Translations under genes and position numbers: made by a program
The notes under the pieces: model-generated
What the model was told of the DNA's origin: nothing
Seen by the model: only the letters and a program-made list of their open reading frames with translations
Databases searched by the model: none
Source of the DNA: a virus
Length of the DNA stretch: 32,714 nucleotides
Direction: 5' to 3' (one strand)
Virus record (IMG/VR): IMGVR_UViG_3300017748_002017
Coordinates: 1-32,714 of that record
Shown: one piece after another, positions 17,530 to 24,684 of the stretch
Layout: each line of letters opens with the position of its first letter
How positions within the stretch are numbered: the stretch's first letter is position 1

Positions 17530-17605
17530 TAGGCATACGTCGTATATAAAATTTATATTACTACTATAATAATAGGGTAGTAGTAGGTAGTGGCGGTGAT
17601 GCCTA
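17530..17605. repeat. Nested inverted repeats in the control region
   Basis: An outer pair TAGGCAT / ATGCCTA (17530-17536 and 17599-17605) encloses two perfect inner structures: ATACG-T-CGTAT (17535-17545) and TACTACTA / TAGTAGTA (17559-17566 and 17578-17585, 11-base loop). A TATAAT sequence lies at 17565-17570, at the edge of the inner stem. The arrangement could be operators around a promoter, or a cruciform-type origin element. The repeats are seen; the role is inferred. Confidence 0.45.
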
Positions 17606-17628
17606 TAAGTTTTTTAACACACCGTCAA
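17602..17628 (-). promoter_or_regulatory. Minus-strand sigma70-like promoter candidate
   Basis: Read on the minus strand, TTGACG (17628-17623) and TATAGG (17607-17602) are separated by 15 bases, slightly short for sigma70. It would drive the SNF2-like helicase from about 260 bases upstream. Moderate match only. Confidence 0.3.
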
Positions 17629-17636
17629 CCTAATGC

Positions 17637-17665
17637 TTTACCTTTAAGTTTATAAGGGTTAAAAT
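17637..17665 (+). promoter_or_regulatory. Sigma70-like promoter for the replication operon
   Basis: TTTACC (17637-17642) and TAAAAT (17660-17665) have an exact 17-base spacer and lie about 33 bases before the first gene of the long plus-strand operon. The -10 box matches consensus at five of six positions and the -35 box at four of six. This is the best promoter-like sequence I find in the window. Confidence 0.45.
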
Positions 17666-17697
17666 CGAAGAGGTATTAAGAAATAAGAAACAAGAAT

Positions 17698-18012
17698 ATG
17701 AATCAACCTACAGTCTACGTCGCTCAGCAACCTGACGAAAAGAAAAATATAGTCTCCGCTAATAAGTATGGAGACTTTAAATTCATTTTACCAGAAAAAA
17801 CTAACCTTATGTTTGACACAGCAAGTGCTGTTTCTACTATCAAAAAAGAGTTACGTTATTTCAATGACAGAGACCACCTATTATTAATAGGTGACCCAGC
17901 AGTTATAGGTATCTGTACTGCTGTGGCTGCAGAATATAATCAAGGTCGTGTTAAATTTCTTAAGTGGGACAATCGTGAATATACATATTATCCAGTGGAG
18001 GTAGAAATATGA
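17698..18012 (+). CDS. Hypothetical protein, first gene of the replication operon
   Basis: I do not recognise this 104-residue protein. It is mixed alpha/beta in appearance: a hydrophobic LLLIGDPAVIGICTAVAA stretch near residues 61-78 looks like a buried strand and helix rather than a membrane anchor, and the C-terminus is aromatic (REYTYYPVEVEI). It leads the operon downstream of the promoter candidate and overlaps the next gene by ATGA, so it is probably made early and in step with the DNA-handling proteins that follow. A small regulator or a cofactor of the next genes is possible but not shown. Confidence 0.6.
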   Translation: MNQPTVYVAQQPDEKKNIVSANKYGDFKFILPEKTNLMFDTASAVSTIKKELRYFNDRDHLLLIGDPAVIGICTAVAAEYNQGRVKFLKWDNREYTYYPVEVEI

Positions 18013-18557
18013 GCATAATAGATAAGATGGAAAAAGAAACTCAGCCTGATGTAACGACTGAGGACTTAGGAAACATTAGTGACTTAGGTAGACAACTAGC
18101 AGAGCTAGAGGAAAAAATACAAATAGAAGAAGAACATTTAAAGAACCTGAAAACTGAGTTTCGTAAACTTAGCGAGGACACCTTGCCTAATAAACTACGA
18201 GAGTTAGGAGTCAGTGAATTTAAACTAGCAGATGGTACAAGTATGTCAGTACAGTCGTATTACTCTGCGAGGATTACCCCTGATAACCGTGACGCATGCT
18301 TTCATTGGCTTGAGAATAACGGTTTAGGGGATATAATCAAAAATACAGTATCAGCTAACTTCGGTAGAGGTGAAGATGATGCTGCTAAAGATCTCATGAC
18401 ATCACTAGAAAGTGATGGGCACGACCTAACTCAAAAGAAGTGGGTAGAGCCTATGACTCTAAAAGCGGTAGTCAAAGAGCAGGTGGAAAAAGGGAACGAC
18501 CTACCCTTAGAAACCTTTAACGTTTATGTAGGTCAAAAAATAAAGGTGAAAAAATGA
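18009..18557 (+). CDS. Coiled-coil hypothetical protein of the replication operon
   Basis: The 182-residue product has a long charged helix near residues 24-58 (ISDLGRQLAELEEKIQIEEE... then LKNLKTEFRKL) that looks like a coiled coil. A compact alpha/beta part follows, with 'ELGVSEFKLADGTSMSV' and a basic end (GQKIKVKK). I recall similar proteins next to single-stranded-DNA-binding-like genes in phages, but know of no established function. It overlaps both neighbours by ATGA, so translation is coupled. A scaffold, DNA-binding or nuclease-modulating role is only inference. Confidence 0.6.
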   Translation: MSIIDKMEKETQPDVTTEDLGNISDLGRQLAELEEKIQIEEEHLKNLKTEFRKLSEDTLPNKLRELGVSEFKLADGTSMSVQSYYSARITPDNRDACFHWLENNGLGDIIKNTVSANFGRGEDDAAKDLMTSLESDGHDLTQKKWVEPMTLKAVVKEQVEKGNDLPLETFNVYVGQKIKVKK

Positions 18558-19354
18558 CAGATAAAAATGAAAAAGTAACTGAGGAAAAAGTAACAGAGAA
18601 AACTGAAATAGCGGAAAAGAAAACTACAGCTCTTACCACTGCGTCAGCTTTTGAAGAAGATGCAGGTGGGGGCTTAGAAAACCTTACAGCTGACGATCTT
18701 ACTATACCTCGTTTAAAAATACTTCAAGCGTTAAGCCCAGAAGTAAATAAAAGAGACGGTAAGTATGTAGACGGTGCTGCTGCAGGAGATATTATCAACA
18801 CTGTAACGAGTGAACTCTATACAGAGGAAACTGGTTGTGTAGTAATACCTGTTACATACAAGCGTATGTTTCTAGAATGGCAACCACGTGAAAGCGGTGG
18901 TGGTTTAATTCAACAACACACAGACCCACAAATTCTTTCTCAAACTACGAAAGATAAAACAGGTGCTGATGTGCTAGAGAACGGTAACTATATACAAACG
19001 TCGGCTACTCATTACGTCTTGACGATAAGCGGTGACTCTTATCAACAGGTAATGATCCCTATGGCTGGTACACAGTTGAAAAAGTCTAGGACTTGGAACT
19101 CTGTGATGGCTAGTCTAAAAGTAAAATCTAGTGAAGGTAAGGTATTTACCCCACCTTCGTTCAGTCATAAGTACAAACTAACGACTGTAGCAGAATCCAA
19201 TGACCGTGGTACATGGTTCGGTTGGAGCATAGAAAACCTTGGAGTATTGGAAGAAGCGGAAATGCATTTATATGATGCAGCCAAAAGCTTTGCTGGTAGT
19301 ATCAGCTTTGAGAATAGTTTTGGTTCTACTGATTCATCAGAAGCTCCATTTTAA
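18554..19354 (+). CDS. Putative single-stranded-DNA-binding-like protein
   Basis: The 266-residue protein has a Lys/Glu/Thr-rich disordered start (residues 1-35). A conserved-looking core begins at DDLTIPRLKILQALSPEV (about 47-64), continues through beta-rich segments (CVVIPVTYKRMFLEW, YVLTISGDSYQQVMIPM) and ends in a tail with SSEAPF. The acidic/Ser tail closing in Pro-Phe resembles the C-terminal tip by which bacterial and phage SSBs recruit partners. Together with its position before primase and helicase genes this suggests an SSB or recombination-mediator role. The assignment rests on the tail and context; the core is not a standard OB-fold SSB that I can name. Confidence 0.5.
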   Translation: MTDKNEKVTEEKVTEKTEIAEKKTTALTTASAFEEDAGGGLENLTADDLTIPRLKILQALSPEVNKRDGKYVDGAAAGDIINTVTSELYTEETGCVVIPVTYKRMFLEWQPRESGGGLIQQHTDPQILSQTTKDKTGADVLENGNYIQTSATHYVLTISGDSYQQVMIPMAGTQLKKSRTWNSVMASLKVKSSEGKVFTPPSFSHKYKLTTVAESNDRGTWFGWSIENLGVLEEAEMHLYDAAKSFAGSISFENSFGSTDSSEAPF

Positions 19355-19369
19355 TCATAGGGTAACTTG

Positions 19370-19389
19370 GGTGGGGGTTCGCCCCCACC
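19370..19389 (+). terminator. GC-rich TTCG hairpin between SSB-like and primase genes
   Basis: A perfect 8-base-pair stem GGTGGGGG / CCCCCACC (19370-19377, 19382-19389) closes on the tetraloop TTCG, extended by a G-T wobble. It stands out strongly from the AT-rich surroundings. No T-run follows, so it may be an attenuator, a 3'-end-stabilising hairpin or an RNA-processing barrier rather than a true terminator. The closing pair is G-C, not the extra-stable C(TTCG)G form. Confidence 0.55.
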
Positions 19390-19407
19390 TCAATCGGAGT
19401 GTGACCG

Positions 19408-20919
19408 TTGGAGATAGCAGAAAAATTAAATCAGATCTTTCACGGCTCTAGTAGAGCTCACGGCACTTTTACTGTAGAAAATAATATAATAGGACAAAAG
19501 ACTCAAGGAAAAGCAAAGACTATCAAAACCATAGGTGCTGGAGTTAAGCACTGGCAAGACCATTTAGAAGGTACACAAGGTTTAGGTATTATACCCATTG
19601 ATGAAGATAATTTAGTAAAATGGGGAGCAATAGATATCGATATATATTCTCTTAATTTAGAGAAGTTAGTTAATAAGATAGAAGAATTTAAATTACCTTT
19701 AGTAGTTTGTAGAAGCAAGAGCGGTGGTGCTCATGTATATTGTTTCTTAAAAGAAAAAGCACCTGCTGCAGATATGCAAGATAAGTTAAGAGAAATAGCT
19801 GCAGGATTAGGGTACGGTGGTGTTGAAATATTTCCTAAGCAAAGGGAAGTTTTAGTTGACCGTGGTGATATAGGAAGTTGGTTAAACATGCCTTATTTTG
19901 AAGGCGATGAGTCAATGCGATATGCGTTTGATCAAAAGGCGGAAGCTTTATCGTTAACCAATTTTATAAGTTTTATAGAAGAAAGACTTATCTCTCATGA
20001 AGAGTTAGTTGAATTAGAAGTACCAGTATTAAATGATATAAAAGATGGTCCACCTTGTTTACAGGTATTGTTAAAACAAGGCTTCCCTGAAGGTACAAGG
20101 AATAATGGATTGTTTAATGTGGGTGTTTATCTTAAAAAGTCAAACCCAGAAAACTGGGAACTTGAGATAGAGGAGTATAATCGTAAGTACGTGCACCCTC
20201 CTCTACCTGCTCAAGAAGTTTTGACTTTGATAAGCACATTAAAGAAAAAAGAGTATAACTATAAGTGTAATGATGAACCAATTAAATCATATTGTAATGT
20301 GGCTAAGTGTCGTGGGTGTAAGTACGGTGTTGGTGGCGGTAATAATACGCCAACCTTTTCTAGTCTTTCTAAGCTCGATACCAAGCCACCTTTATGGTTC
20401 TTATCTATAAATGATATGCGGTTAGAACTTAATACTGAGCAGTTACAGAATCAGTTAAAGTTTCAAAGAGCGTGTATGGAAATATTAAATATGATGCCTG
20501 CTCGTATGAACGATAGAGCTTGGCAAACTTTAATACAGACGTTGATGGATAGCGGTATGGAAGTTATAGAAGTAAGTGATGACGTGACTATAGAAGGTCA
20601 GTTTATGGAACTATTAGAATCATTCTGCACAGACATGGCTCAAGCTAATACTAGGGATGAATTATTATTAGGAAAGCCGTGGACTGAGGATGGTAAAACT
20701 TACTTTAGAATCAAAGACTTAAAAGACTATCTAGCTAAACACAGGTTTACAGATATGGAAACTAACCGTATAGCCTCTAAGTTGCGTGACCTAAAAGCTA
20801 AACATAAGTTCTGGAATATTAAAGGTAGAGGTACAAATGTTTGGTACATTGATGAGTTTAGTTATAGTGATGATGAGGATTTATTAGATCCTCAAAAGTT
20901 TGACGAGAGCGAATTATAA
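19408..20919 (+). CDS. Archaeo-eukaryotic-type primase (AEP, TOTE-like)
   Basis: The 503-residue protein would make primers for DNA replication. The AEP catalytic motifs are present: Asp pair D76/D78 (GAIDIDIY), the SGGAH nucleotide motif with H109 (SKSGGAHVYCF) and the third motif with E140 (VEIFPKQ). The last matches the form seen in the AEP domain of TOTE-type systems. A helical primase C-terminal-like region follows (about 210-275, GFPEGTRNNGLFNVGVYL). A Cys cluster comes next (about 284-303, C...SYC..AKCRGC), probably binding zinc or an Fe-S cluster. The C-terminal 150 residues look like a winged-helix-like region. The start is TTG, chosen because GGAG lies about 8 bases upstream, an in-frame TGA blocks extension, and no suitable ATG follows. 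The stop overlaps the helicase start. Confidence 0.85.
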   Translation: MEIAEKLNQIFHGSSRAHGTFTVENNIIGQKTQGKAKTIKTIGAGVKHWQDHLEGTQGLGIIPIDEDNLVKWGAIDIDIYSLNLEKLVNKIEEFKLPLVVCRSKSGGAHVYCFLKEKAPAADMQDKLREIAAGLGYGGVEIFPKQREVLVDRGDIGSWLNMPYFEGDESMRYAFDQKAEALSLTNFISFIEERLISHEELVELEVPVLNDIKDGPPCLQVLLKQGFPEGTRNNGLFNVGVYLKKSNPENWELEIEEYNRKYVHPPLPAQEVLTLISTLKKKEYNYKCNDEPIKSYCNVAKCRGCKYGVGGGNNTPTFSSLSKLDTKPPLWFLSINDMRLELNTEQLQNQLKFQRACMEILNMMPARMNDRAWQTLIQTLMDSGMEVIEVSDDVTIEGQFMELLESFCTDMAQANTRDELLLGKPWTEDGKTYFRIKDLKDYLAKHRFTDMETNRIASKLRDLKAKHKFWNIKGRGTNVWYIDEFSYSDDEDLLDPQKFDESEL

Positions 20920-22412
20920 TGTGGAACGTGGTACTTGGTCCACCTGGAACTGGTAAAACTACCTATCTATTAAACAAGGTAGAGATGTTTTTAGAAGCAG
21001 GTATAAAGCCAGATAAACTTGGTTATGTAGCTTTTACTAAAAAAGCTGCAAACGAAGCATTAGTAAGAGCGGTAGATAAATTTGACTTTGACCCAAAAGA
21101 ACTTGTATACTTCAGAACGCTTCATTCATTGTGTTATCACTGGCTTGGTCTAACTAGAAGTGACGTTATGGCTCGTAGTAATTTACGAGAGTTTAGTAGA
21201 ACGATCGGTGAACGTATAAATTCTGCTTGGGATGGCGAAAATATGATGTCCTTAAAAAGCAAAGGCGATACGATGCTGTTTATAGAAAACATGGCACGCA
21301 ATAGATGTGTAGGTTTTAGGGAGCAGTGGAATCAAGCAGGAAGCAATATTTCTTGGATGCATTTTGATTGGTTTGTAAACAACTACACTAACTATAAAGA
21401 AGGTAACTTTTTAATTGACTACACAGATATGCTAGAGATGTTTTTACATTCAAACGGTAAACCCAACCTTGATGTATTAATAGTTGATGAAGCTCAAGAT
21501 CTTTCTGCACTACAGTGGGAGTGTGTAAAGAAATTAGCCGAAGGTGTAGAAGAAGTTTACATAGCAGGAGACGATGATCAAGCTATATACCGTTGGGCAG
21601 GAGCAGATGTAGAACAGTTTATAGATTTAAAAGGTAAGACTCAATATTTAAAACAATCATACCGTGTGCCTAGAAAAGTTCATGATGTAGCTTTGTCCGT
21701 GGTCAAACGTATAGGTAACAGAAAAGAAAAAGTATGGGAACCTAAAGAAGAAGAGGGCTCAGTTACTCATCACGCTAGTTTTGAACATGTAGATATAGAT
21801 GACGGTGATTGGTTATTCTTAGCTAGAAATAATTACTTACTAAATCAAATAGAAGATTATTTAAAACTACAAGGCAGGGTTTATCAAAAAGGTAACAAGT
21901 CTTCTGTATCCGAAAACTTAATTACAGCCATAAAAGATTGGGAGTCTTTACGCAAAGGAGCACAAGTAGAGGCTGGTAGGATAAGAAAAATATATGGCTA
22001 TATGAAGGTTGACAAAGGGGTAAAAAGAGGCTATAAAACGCTTAAAACAGTCAGAGATGATATACCTTTAAGTATGGATCAGCTTAAAAAAGACTACGGT
22101 TTATTAGTTGATTGTTTGTGGCACGAGTGTTTTGATTCAATCGGTAATACTCAAAGAGAATATGTTATATCTTGTTTAAGAAGAGGTGAAAAATTAATGT
22201 CTTCTAAAATAAAGCTAAACACTATACATGCTGCTAAAGGTGGTGAGTCTGAAAACGTTGTACTACTCACAGACTTAGCTAATAAAACATGGGAAGAATT
22301 ATACATAAACCCAGACAATGAATGCAGGGCATTTTATGTAGGAGTGACTAGAACTAAAAATAATCTGCACATAGTGCAGGGTAAAACACGAAAGGAGTTT
22401 TTGTTTGTATGA
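20919..22412 (+). CDS. Superfamily 1 (UvrD/Rep-like) DNA helicase
   Basis: The 497-residue ATP-driven helicase has all SF1 motifs: Walker A GPPGTGKT (7-14), motif Ia (VAFTKKAANEA), FRTLHSLCY, Walker B IVDEAQDLS (D190, E191), motif III GDDDQAIYRWAGA (217-229), motif IV QSYRVP (246-251), motif V NTIHAAKGGESENVVLL and motif VI FYVGVTRT. It is shorter than UvrD because the 2B-type insertions are reduced, as in many phage versions. It presumably unwinds DNA ahead of the polymerase or in recombination, with the primase encoded immediately upstream. It overlaps the primase stop by one base and the AlkB-like gene by four bases (ATGA). Confidence 0.93.
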   Translation: MWNVVLGPPGTGKTTYLLNKVEMFLEAGIKPDKLGYVAFTKKAANEALVRAVDKFDFDPKELVYFRTLHSLCYHWLGLTRSDVMARSNLREFSRTIGERINSAWDGENMMSLKSKGDTMLFIENMARNRCVGFREQWNQAGSNISWMHFDWFVNNYTNYKEGNFLIDYTDMLEMFLHSNGKPNLDVLIVDEAQDLSALQWECVKKLAEGVEEVYIAGDDDQAIYRWAGADVEQFIDLKGKTQYLKQSYRVPRKVHDVALSVVKRIGNRKEKVWEPKEEEGSVTHHASFEHVDIDDGDWLFLARNNYLLNQIEDYLKLQGRVYQKGNKSSVSENLITAIKDWESLRKGAQVEAGRIRKIYGYMKVDKGVKRGYKTLKTVRDDIPLSMDQLKKDYGLLVDCLWHECFDSIGNTQREYVISCLRRGEKLMSSKIKLNTIHAAKGGESENVVLLTDLANKTWEELYINPDNECRAFYVGVTRTKNNLHIVQGKTRKEFLFV

Positions 22413-23011
22413 AAATAGATCAAGGTGTCATACACATAAGAAAAGCATTAGCAGAGTATGAACCAATTATTACTGATTGGGATGAGCCTGTTATACGAGA
22501 GTTTGACGGTAAAAAAGTTGTCGGCAGACCTACAAAGGCTTATGGAACTAAGTCTTTTGAGTATGCTGGAAAACTTTATGAACCTGAACCATGGTCTGAG
22601 TCTATGTCTATTTTAAAAATGGCTGCTCAAGTATTAGTGTTTAAAGAAATAAACAAGGTTGTTAGATTTAACTTTTGTTTGTGTGGTTATTATAAAGACG
22701 GTAGTGTTTCAATACCTCATCACTCAGATACTGTGCCAACCTTAAATGATATTGTTGTTTCTATTTCTTTTGGTGTTGATCGTATATTTAAACTAGAGAC
22801 ATATCTGCACCCTATAAAAGAAAAAGTAGATACAAGTGAATTATTAGAAGGCTATGAAAAACATCTAAACTACAGGAAATCTTATTTATTACAACACGGC
22901 GACGTTATGATATTTGATGGTCATTCTCAAATGAAAAGTACACACGCTATAGAACGTAACGATAAAATTAAAGGTTCTAGAATGAATCTAACATTTAGGA
23001 CAGGTTTATGA
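22409..23011 (+). CDS. AlkB-like Fe(II)/2-oxoglutarate dioxygenase
   Basis: The 200-residue protein has the AlkB double-stranded beta-helix motifs: iron ligands H105 and D107 (PHHSDTVP) and H179 (STHAIERN), and the 2-oxoglutarate/substrate signature RMNLTFR (R191, N193, T195, R197). FCLCGYYKDG before the HxD motif matches the usual 'N..l.n.Y.dG' region. Known AlkB enzymes oxidatively remove N-alkyl groups from DNA or RNA. Here it could repair alkylated phage DNA. Given the neighbouring modification-type genes, oxidation of a base or editing of a modification is an alternative. ATGA overlap with the helicase; a 58-base gap with a hairpin follows. Confidence 0.88.
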   Translation: MKIDQGVIHIRKALAEYEPIITDWDEPVIREFDGKKVVGRPTKAYGTKSFEYAGKLYEPEPWSESMSILKMAAQVLVFKEINKVVRFNFCLCGYYKDGSVSIPHHSDTVPTLNDIVVSISFGVDRIFKLETYLHPIKEKVDTSELLEGYEKHLNYRKSYLLQHGDVMIFDGHSQMKSTHAIERNDKIKGSRMNLTFRTGL

Positions 23012-23031
23012 TAAAAATTTTAGCAGGATTC

Positions 23032-23066
23032 CTATACTTTCCCTTTACTTGTAAAGTAAAATATAG
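23032..23066 (+). promoter_or_regulatory. Hairpin with TATACT box in the short gap after the AlkB-like gene
   Basis: TTTACTT / AAGTAAA (23044-23050, 23054-23060) forms a perfect 7-base-pair stem with loop GTA. An outer CTATA / TATAG pair (23032-23036, 23062-23066) encloses it. The left arm contains CCTATACTT, which recurs before the last gene of the window. No clear SD sequence precedes the next ATG at 23070. It may be a promoter with an operator, or an RNA structure controlling translation. Confidence 0.35.
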
Positions 23067-23069
23067 CCT

Positions 23070-23537
23070 ATGAATATTTTTAAGTTAGATACAACTCCTC
23101 TGCTTTGTGCTCAAACGCACTGTGACAAGCATGTATCTAAAATGATATTAGAATCAGCTCAGATGCTTTGTACTAGCCTTTGGACTAACGGTCAAAATGC
23201 TCCGTATAAGCCTGTACACGCTAAACACCCTTGTACTCTATGGGCTGGGGAAAGCCTAGATAACTGGGTTTGGTTAAAAGAATTAGCTATATATTTAAAT
23301 GAGGAGTTTTGCTGGCGCTACGGAAGATCAGCTAGTCATAAGTCTATTGACGTAATTAATGAGTTATGTCCCCCACTTATAAAAAGTAAAGGTTTACAAC
23401 AACATCCACAATGCATGCCTGATGAGTATAAAGTCAGTAATGATCCTATATCTGCATATCGTAAATATTATATGGGCGAAAAAAGCAGTTTTGCTAAGTG
23501 GACTAAACGTGAGGTACCAGAATGGTTTCAAGTGTAG
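23070..23537 (+). CDS. Conserved phage protein with Cys/His motifs, function unknown
   Basis: The 155-residue protein belongs to a family I recall as widespread in phages but without a proven function. Recognisable segments are MNIFKLDTTP at the start, CDKHVSKMILESAQML (about 18-33), KHPCTLWAGES (about 51-61), a central helix with an RYGR segment and an end with AYRKYY...FAKWTKREVPEWF. Conserved Cys, His, Lys and Trp suggest an enzyme or nucleic-acid-binding protein. The small size and the YY/K/W end invite comparison with pyrimidine-dimer glycosylases, but that is too weak to assert. It overlaps the hypermodification-like gene by 16 bases. Confidence 0.65.
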   Translation: MNIFKLDTTPLLCAQTHCDKHVSKMILESAQMLCTSLWTNGQNAPYKPVHAKHPCTLWAGESLDNWVWLKELAIYLNEEFCWRYGRSASHKSIDVINELCPPLIKSKGLQQHPQCMPDEYKVSNDPISAYRKYYMGEKSSFAKWTKREVPEWFQV

Positions 23538-24364
23538 AAGGTTTTTATGACTATATTAATGAAAGGCATGCTATTTATTTAAAACGTTTCATAGGAGAAC
23601 CTTTTCCGTGGACTGATGATGAAATACTACAGACCTACAGTTTCTGTAATGTGTATCGTGAGTTAGATAAAGTTACTGTGTGGATACGTGAAAACTGGAA
23701 AGAACCTTATGCTGATCATCCTAACTTACCCTTTGCTATGGCTGTAGCTCGTCAAATAAATTGGCCAGATACTTTACAGGAAATAGGTTTTCCTGAGCAC
23801 TGGAATCCTGAGCGTGTTAAAGCTATTATGCAAGGTAGAATGGATAGAAAAGAAAAGGTGTACACAGGTGCGTATATGTTAACAGGTACATTAGGTGGTA
23901 CAAAGGTTGAGCAAACTATAGATAAGATACTGACACCGCTCTATGAATCACCTCCTGAGATACTACCACACTCTTTAGAAGAAACTTGGAAAAAGTATCT
24001 ACCATATCCTGGATTTAGTGGGTTTATGGCTTATGAAGTAGTTACGGATTTACGACACAGTAAATATTTAGAAGAGGCTGACGATATCATGACTTGGGCT
24101 AACGCTGGTCCAGGAGCAAAACGTGGGTTAAATAGAATACACGGTAGACCACTTGAGCAAACTATAAAACCACTTCAGTTAACTATAGAGATGCAGGAAT
24201 TATTAGATATGGCAGGCGATTACATAGGAAACTTTTTACCCGACCTAGAGATGAGAGAAATAGAACACTGCCTATGTGAGTACGATAAATATGAAAGGGT
24301 ACGTCTAGGTGAAGGCAGACCTAGAGCAAAATTTAAATATACAGGAGAAACAAAATGGCTATAG
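23522..24364 (+). CDS. 5-hmdU DNA kinase helical-domain / aGPT-pyrophosphorylase-like protein
   Basis: The 280-residue protein carries the signature I associate with the helical domain of 5-hydroxymethyl-dU DNA kinases and the related alpha-glutamyl/putrescinyl-thymine pyrophosphorylases. An N-terminal helix (YINERHAIYL) leads to FCNVYRELDKVTVWI (41-55). A C-terminal region follows with MAYEVVTDLRH (about 169-179), ADDIMTWAN and GPGAKRGL (196-203), the last reminiscent of a helix-hairpin-helix. In thymidine-hypermodifying phages such proteins act on hydroxymethyluracil in DNA. No P-loop kinase domain is present, so this is the stand-alone helical form. The neighbours (Nmad1-like, dUTPase, glycosyltransferase, ThyA-family) fit a base-modification pathway. 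The family name is from memory and the reaction is inferred. Confidence 0.72.
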   Translation: MVSSVEGFYDYINERHAIYLKRFIGEPFPWTDDEILQTYSFCNVYRELDKVTVWIRENWKEPYADHPNLPFAMAVARQINWPDTLQEIGFPEHWNPERVKAIMQGRMDRKEKVYTGAYMLTGTLGGTKVEQTIDKILTPLYESPPEILPHSLEETWKKYLPYPGFSGFMAYEVVTDLRHSKYLEEADDIMTWANAGPGAKRGLNRIHGRPLEQTIKPLQLTIEMQELLDMAGDYIGNFLPDLEMREIEHCLCEYDKYERVRLGEGRPRAKFKYTGETKWL

Positions 24365-24684
24365 AACCAAAAGATTTATTTAACCTAGTAGAAGACGACG
24401 TGCGTGAATTAGTACACGCAGAAAAAAGCTACGGAGATAGTTGGCGTAAGCGTGGTGGGGTGGGAGCTTTTATGATGTTAGCACGTAAATGGGATAGGAT
24501 AGAAAACCAGTGCATCAAAGACGGTTACGATATATTCGACACAATATCAAAGGATCCAACCAATACAGGTATCTTAGATGACATACGTGATTTACGAAGA
24601 TACTTAATATTAGTTGAGGACTTTATGACAAAGATTCATATTAAAGAAACAAGAGAGGATAACTATGAAGAAAGTAGAGATTAA
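24355..24684 (+). CDS. Nucleotide modification-associated domain 1 (Nmad1/DUF1599)-like protein
   Basis: The 109-residue protein contains YGDSWRKRGGVGAFMMLARKWDR (about residues 26-48) and ends with ILDDIRDLRRYLILVEDF. This matches my recollection of the small helical family first called DUF1599 and renamed Nmad1 because it accompanies nucleotide-modification genes in phages. Its reaction is not known to me. It overlaps the preceding gene by 10 bases and the dUTPase gene by 20 bases. That tight coupling between a hypermodification-like protein and a nucleotide-pool enzyme suggests a role at the nucleotide level. Confidence 0.7.
   Translation: MAIEPKDLFNLVEDDVRELVHAEKSYGDSWRKRGGVGAFMMLARKWDRIENQCIKDGYDIFDTISKDPTNTGILDDIRDLRRYLILVEDFMTKIHIKETREDNYEESRD

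Larger units (their letters stand above)
17339..17697. other. Gene-free divergent control region, possible origin
   Basis: This 359-base AT-rich stretch separates the minus-strand helicase from the plus-strand replication operon and is the only gap over 300 bases. I see no credible gene in it. It holds a tandem 12-base repeat, nested inverted repeats, and promoter candidates on both strands (listed separately). This is where a phage would place early promoters, operators or a replication origin. Which of these applies cannot be read from sequence alone. Confidence 0.6.

Noticed and set aside
19370-19389. Possible tRNA T-arm (GTGGGGGTTCGCCCCCAC)
   Set aside because: The loop has only four bases, and no acceptor, D or anticodon arm can be built from the flanks.
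19239-19451. 70-codon plus-strand frame between the SSB-like and primase genes
   Set aside because: It overlaps the end of the SSB-like gene in another frame and runs through the TTCG hairpin and into the primase; no motif or ribosome site.
19408-20919. Complete TOTE conflict (defence) system
   Set aside because: Only the primase domain resembles that system; the helicase and nuclease are separate genes with ordinary phage replication context.
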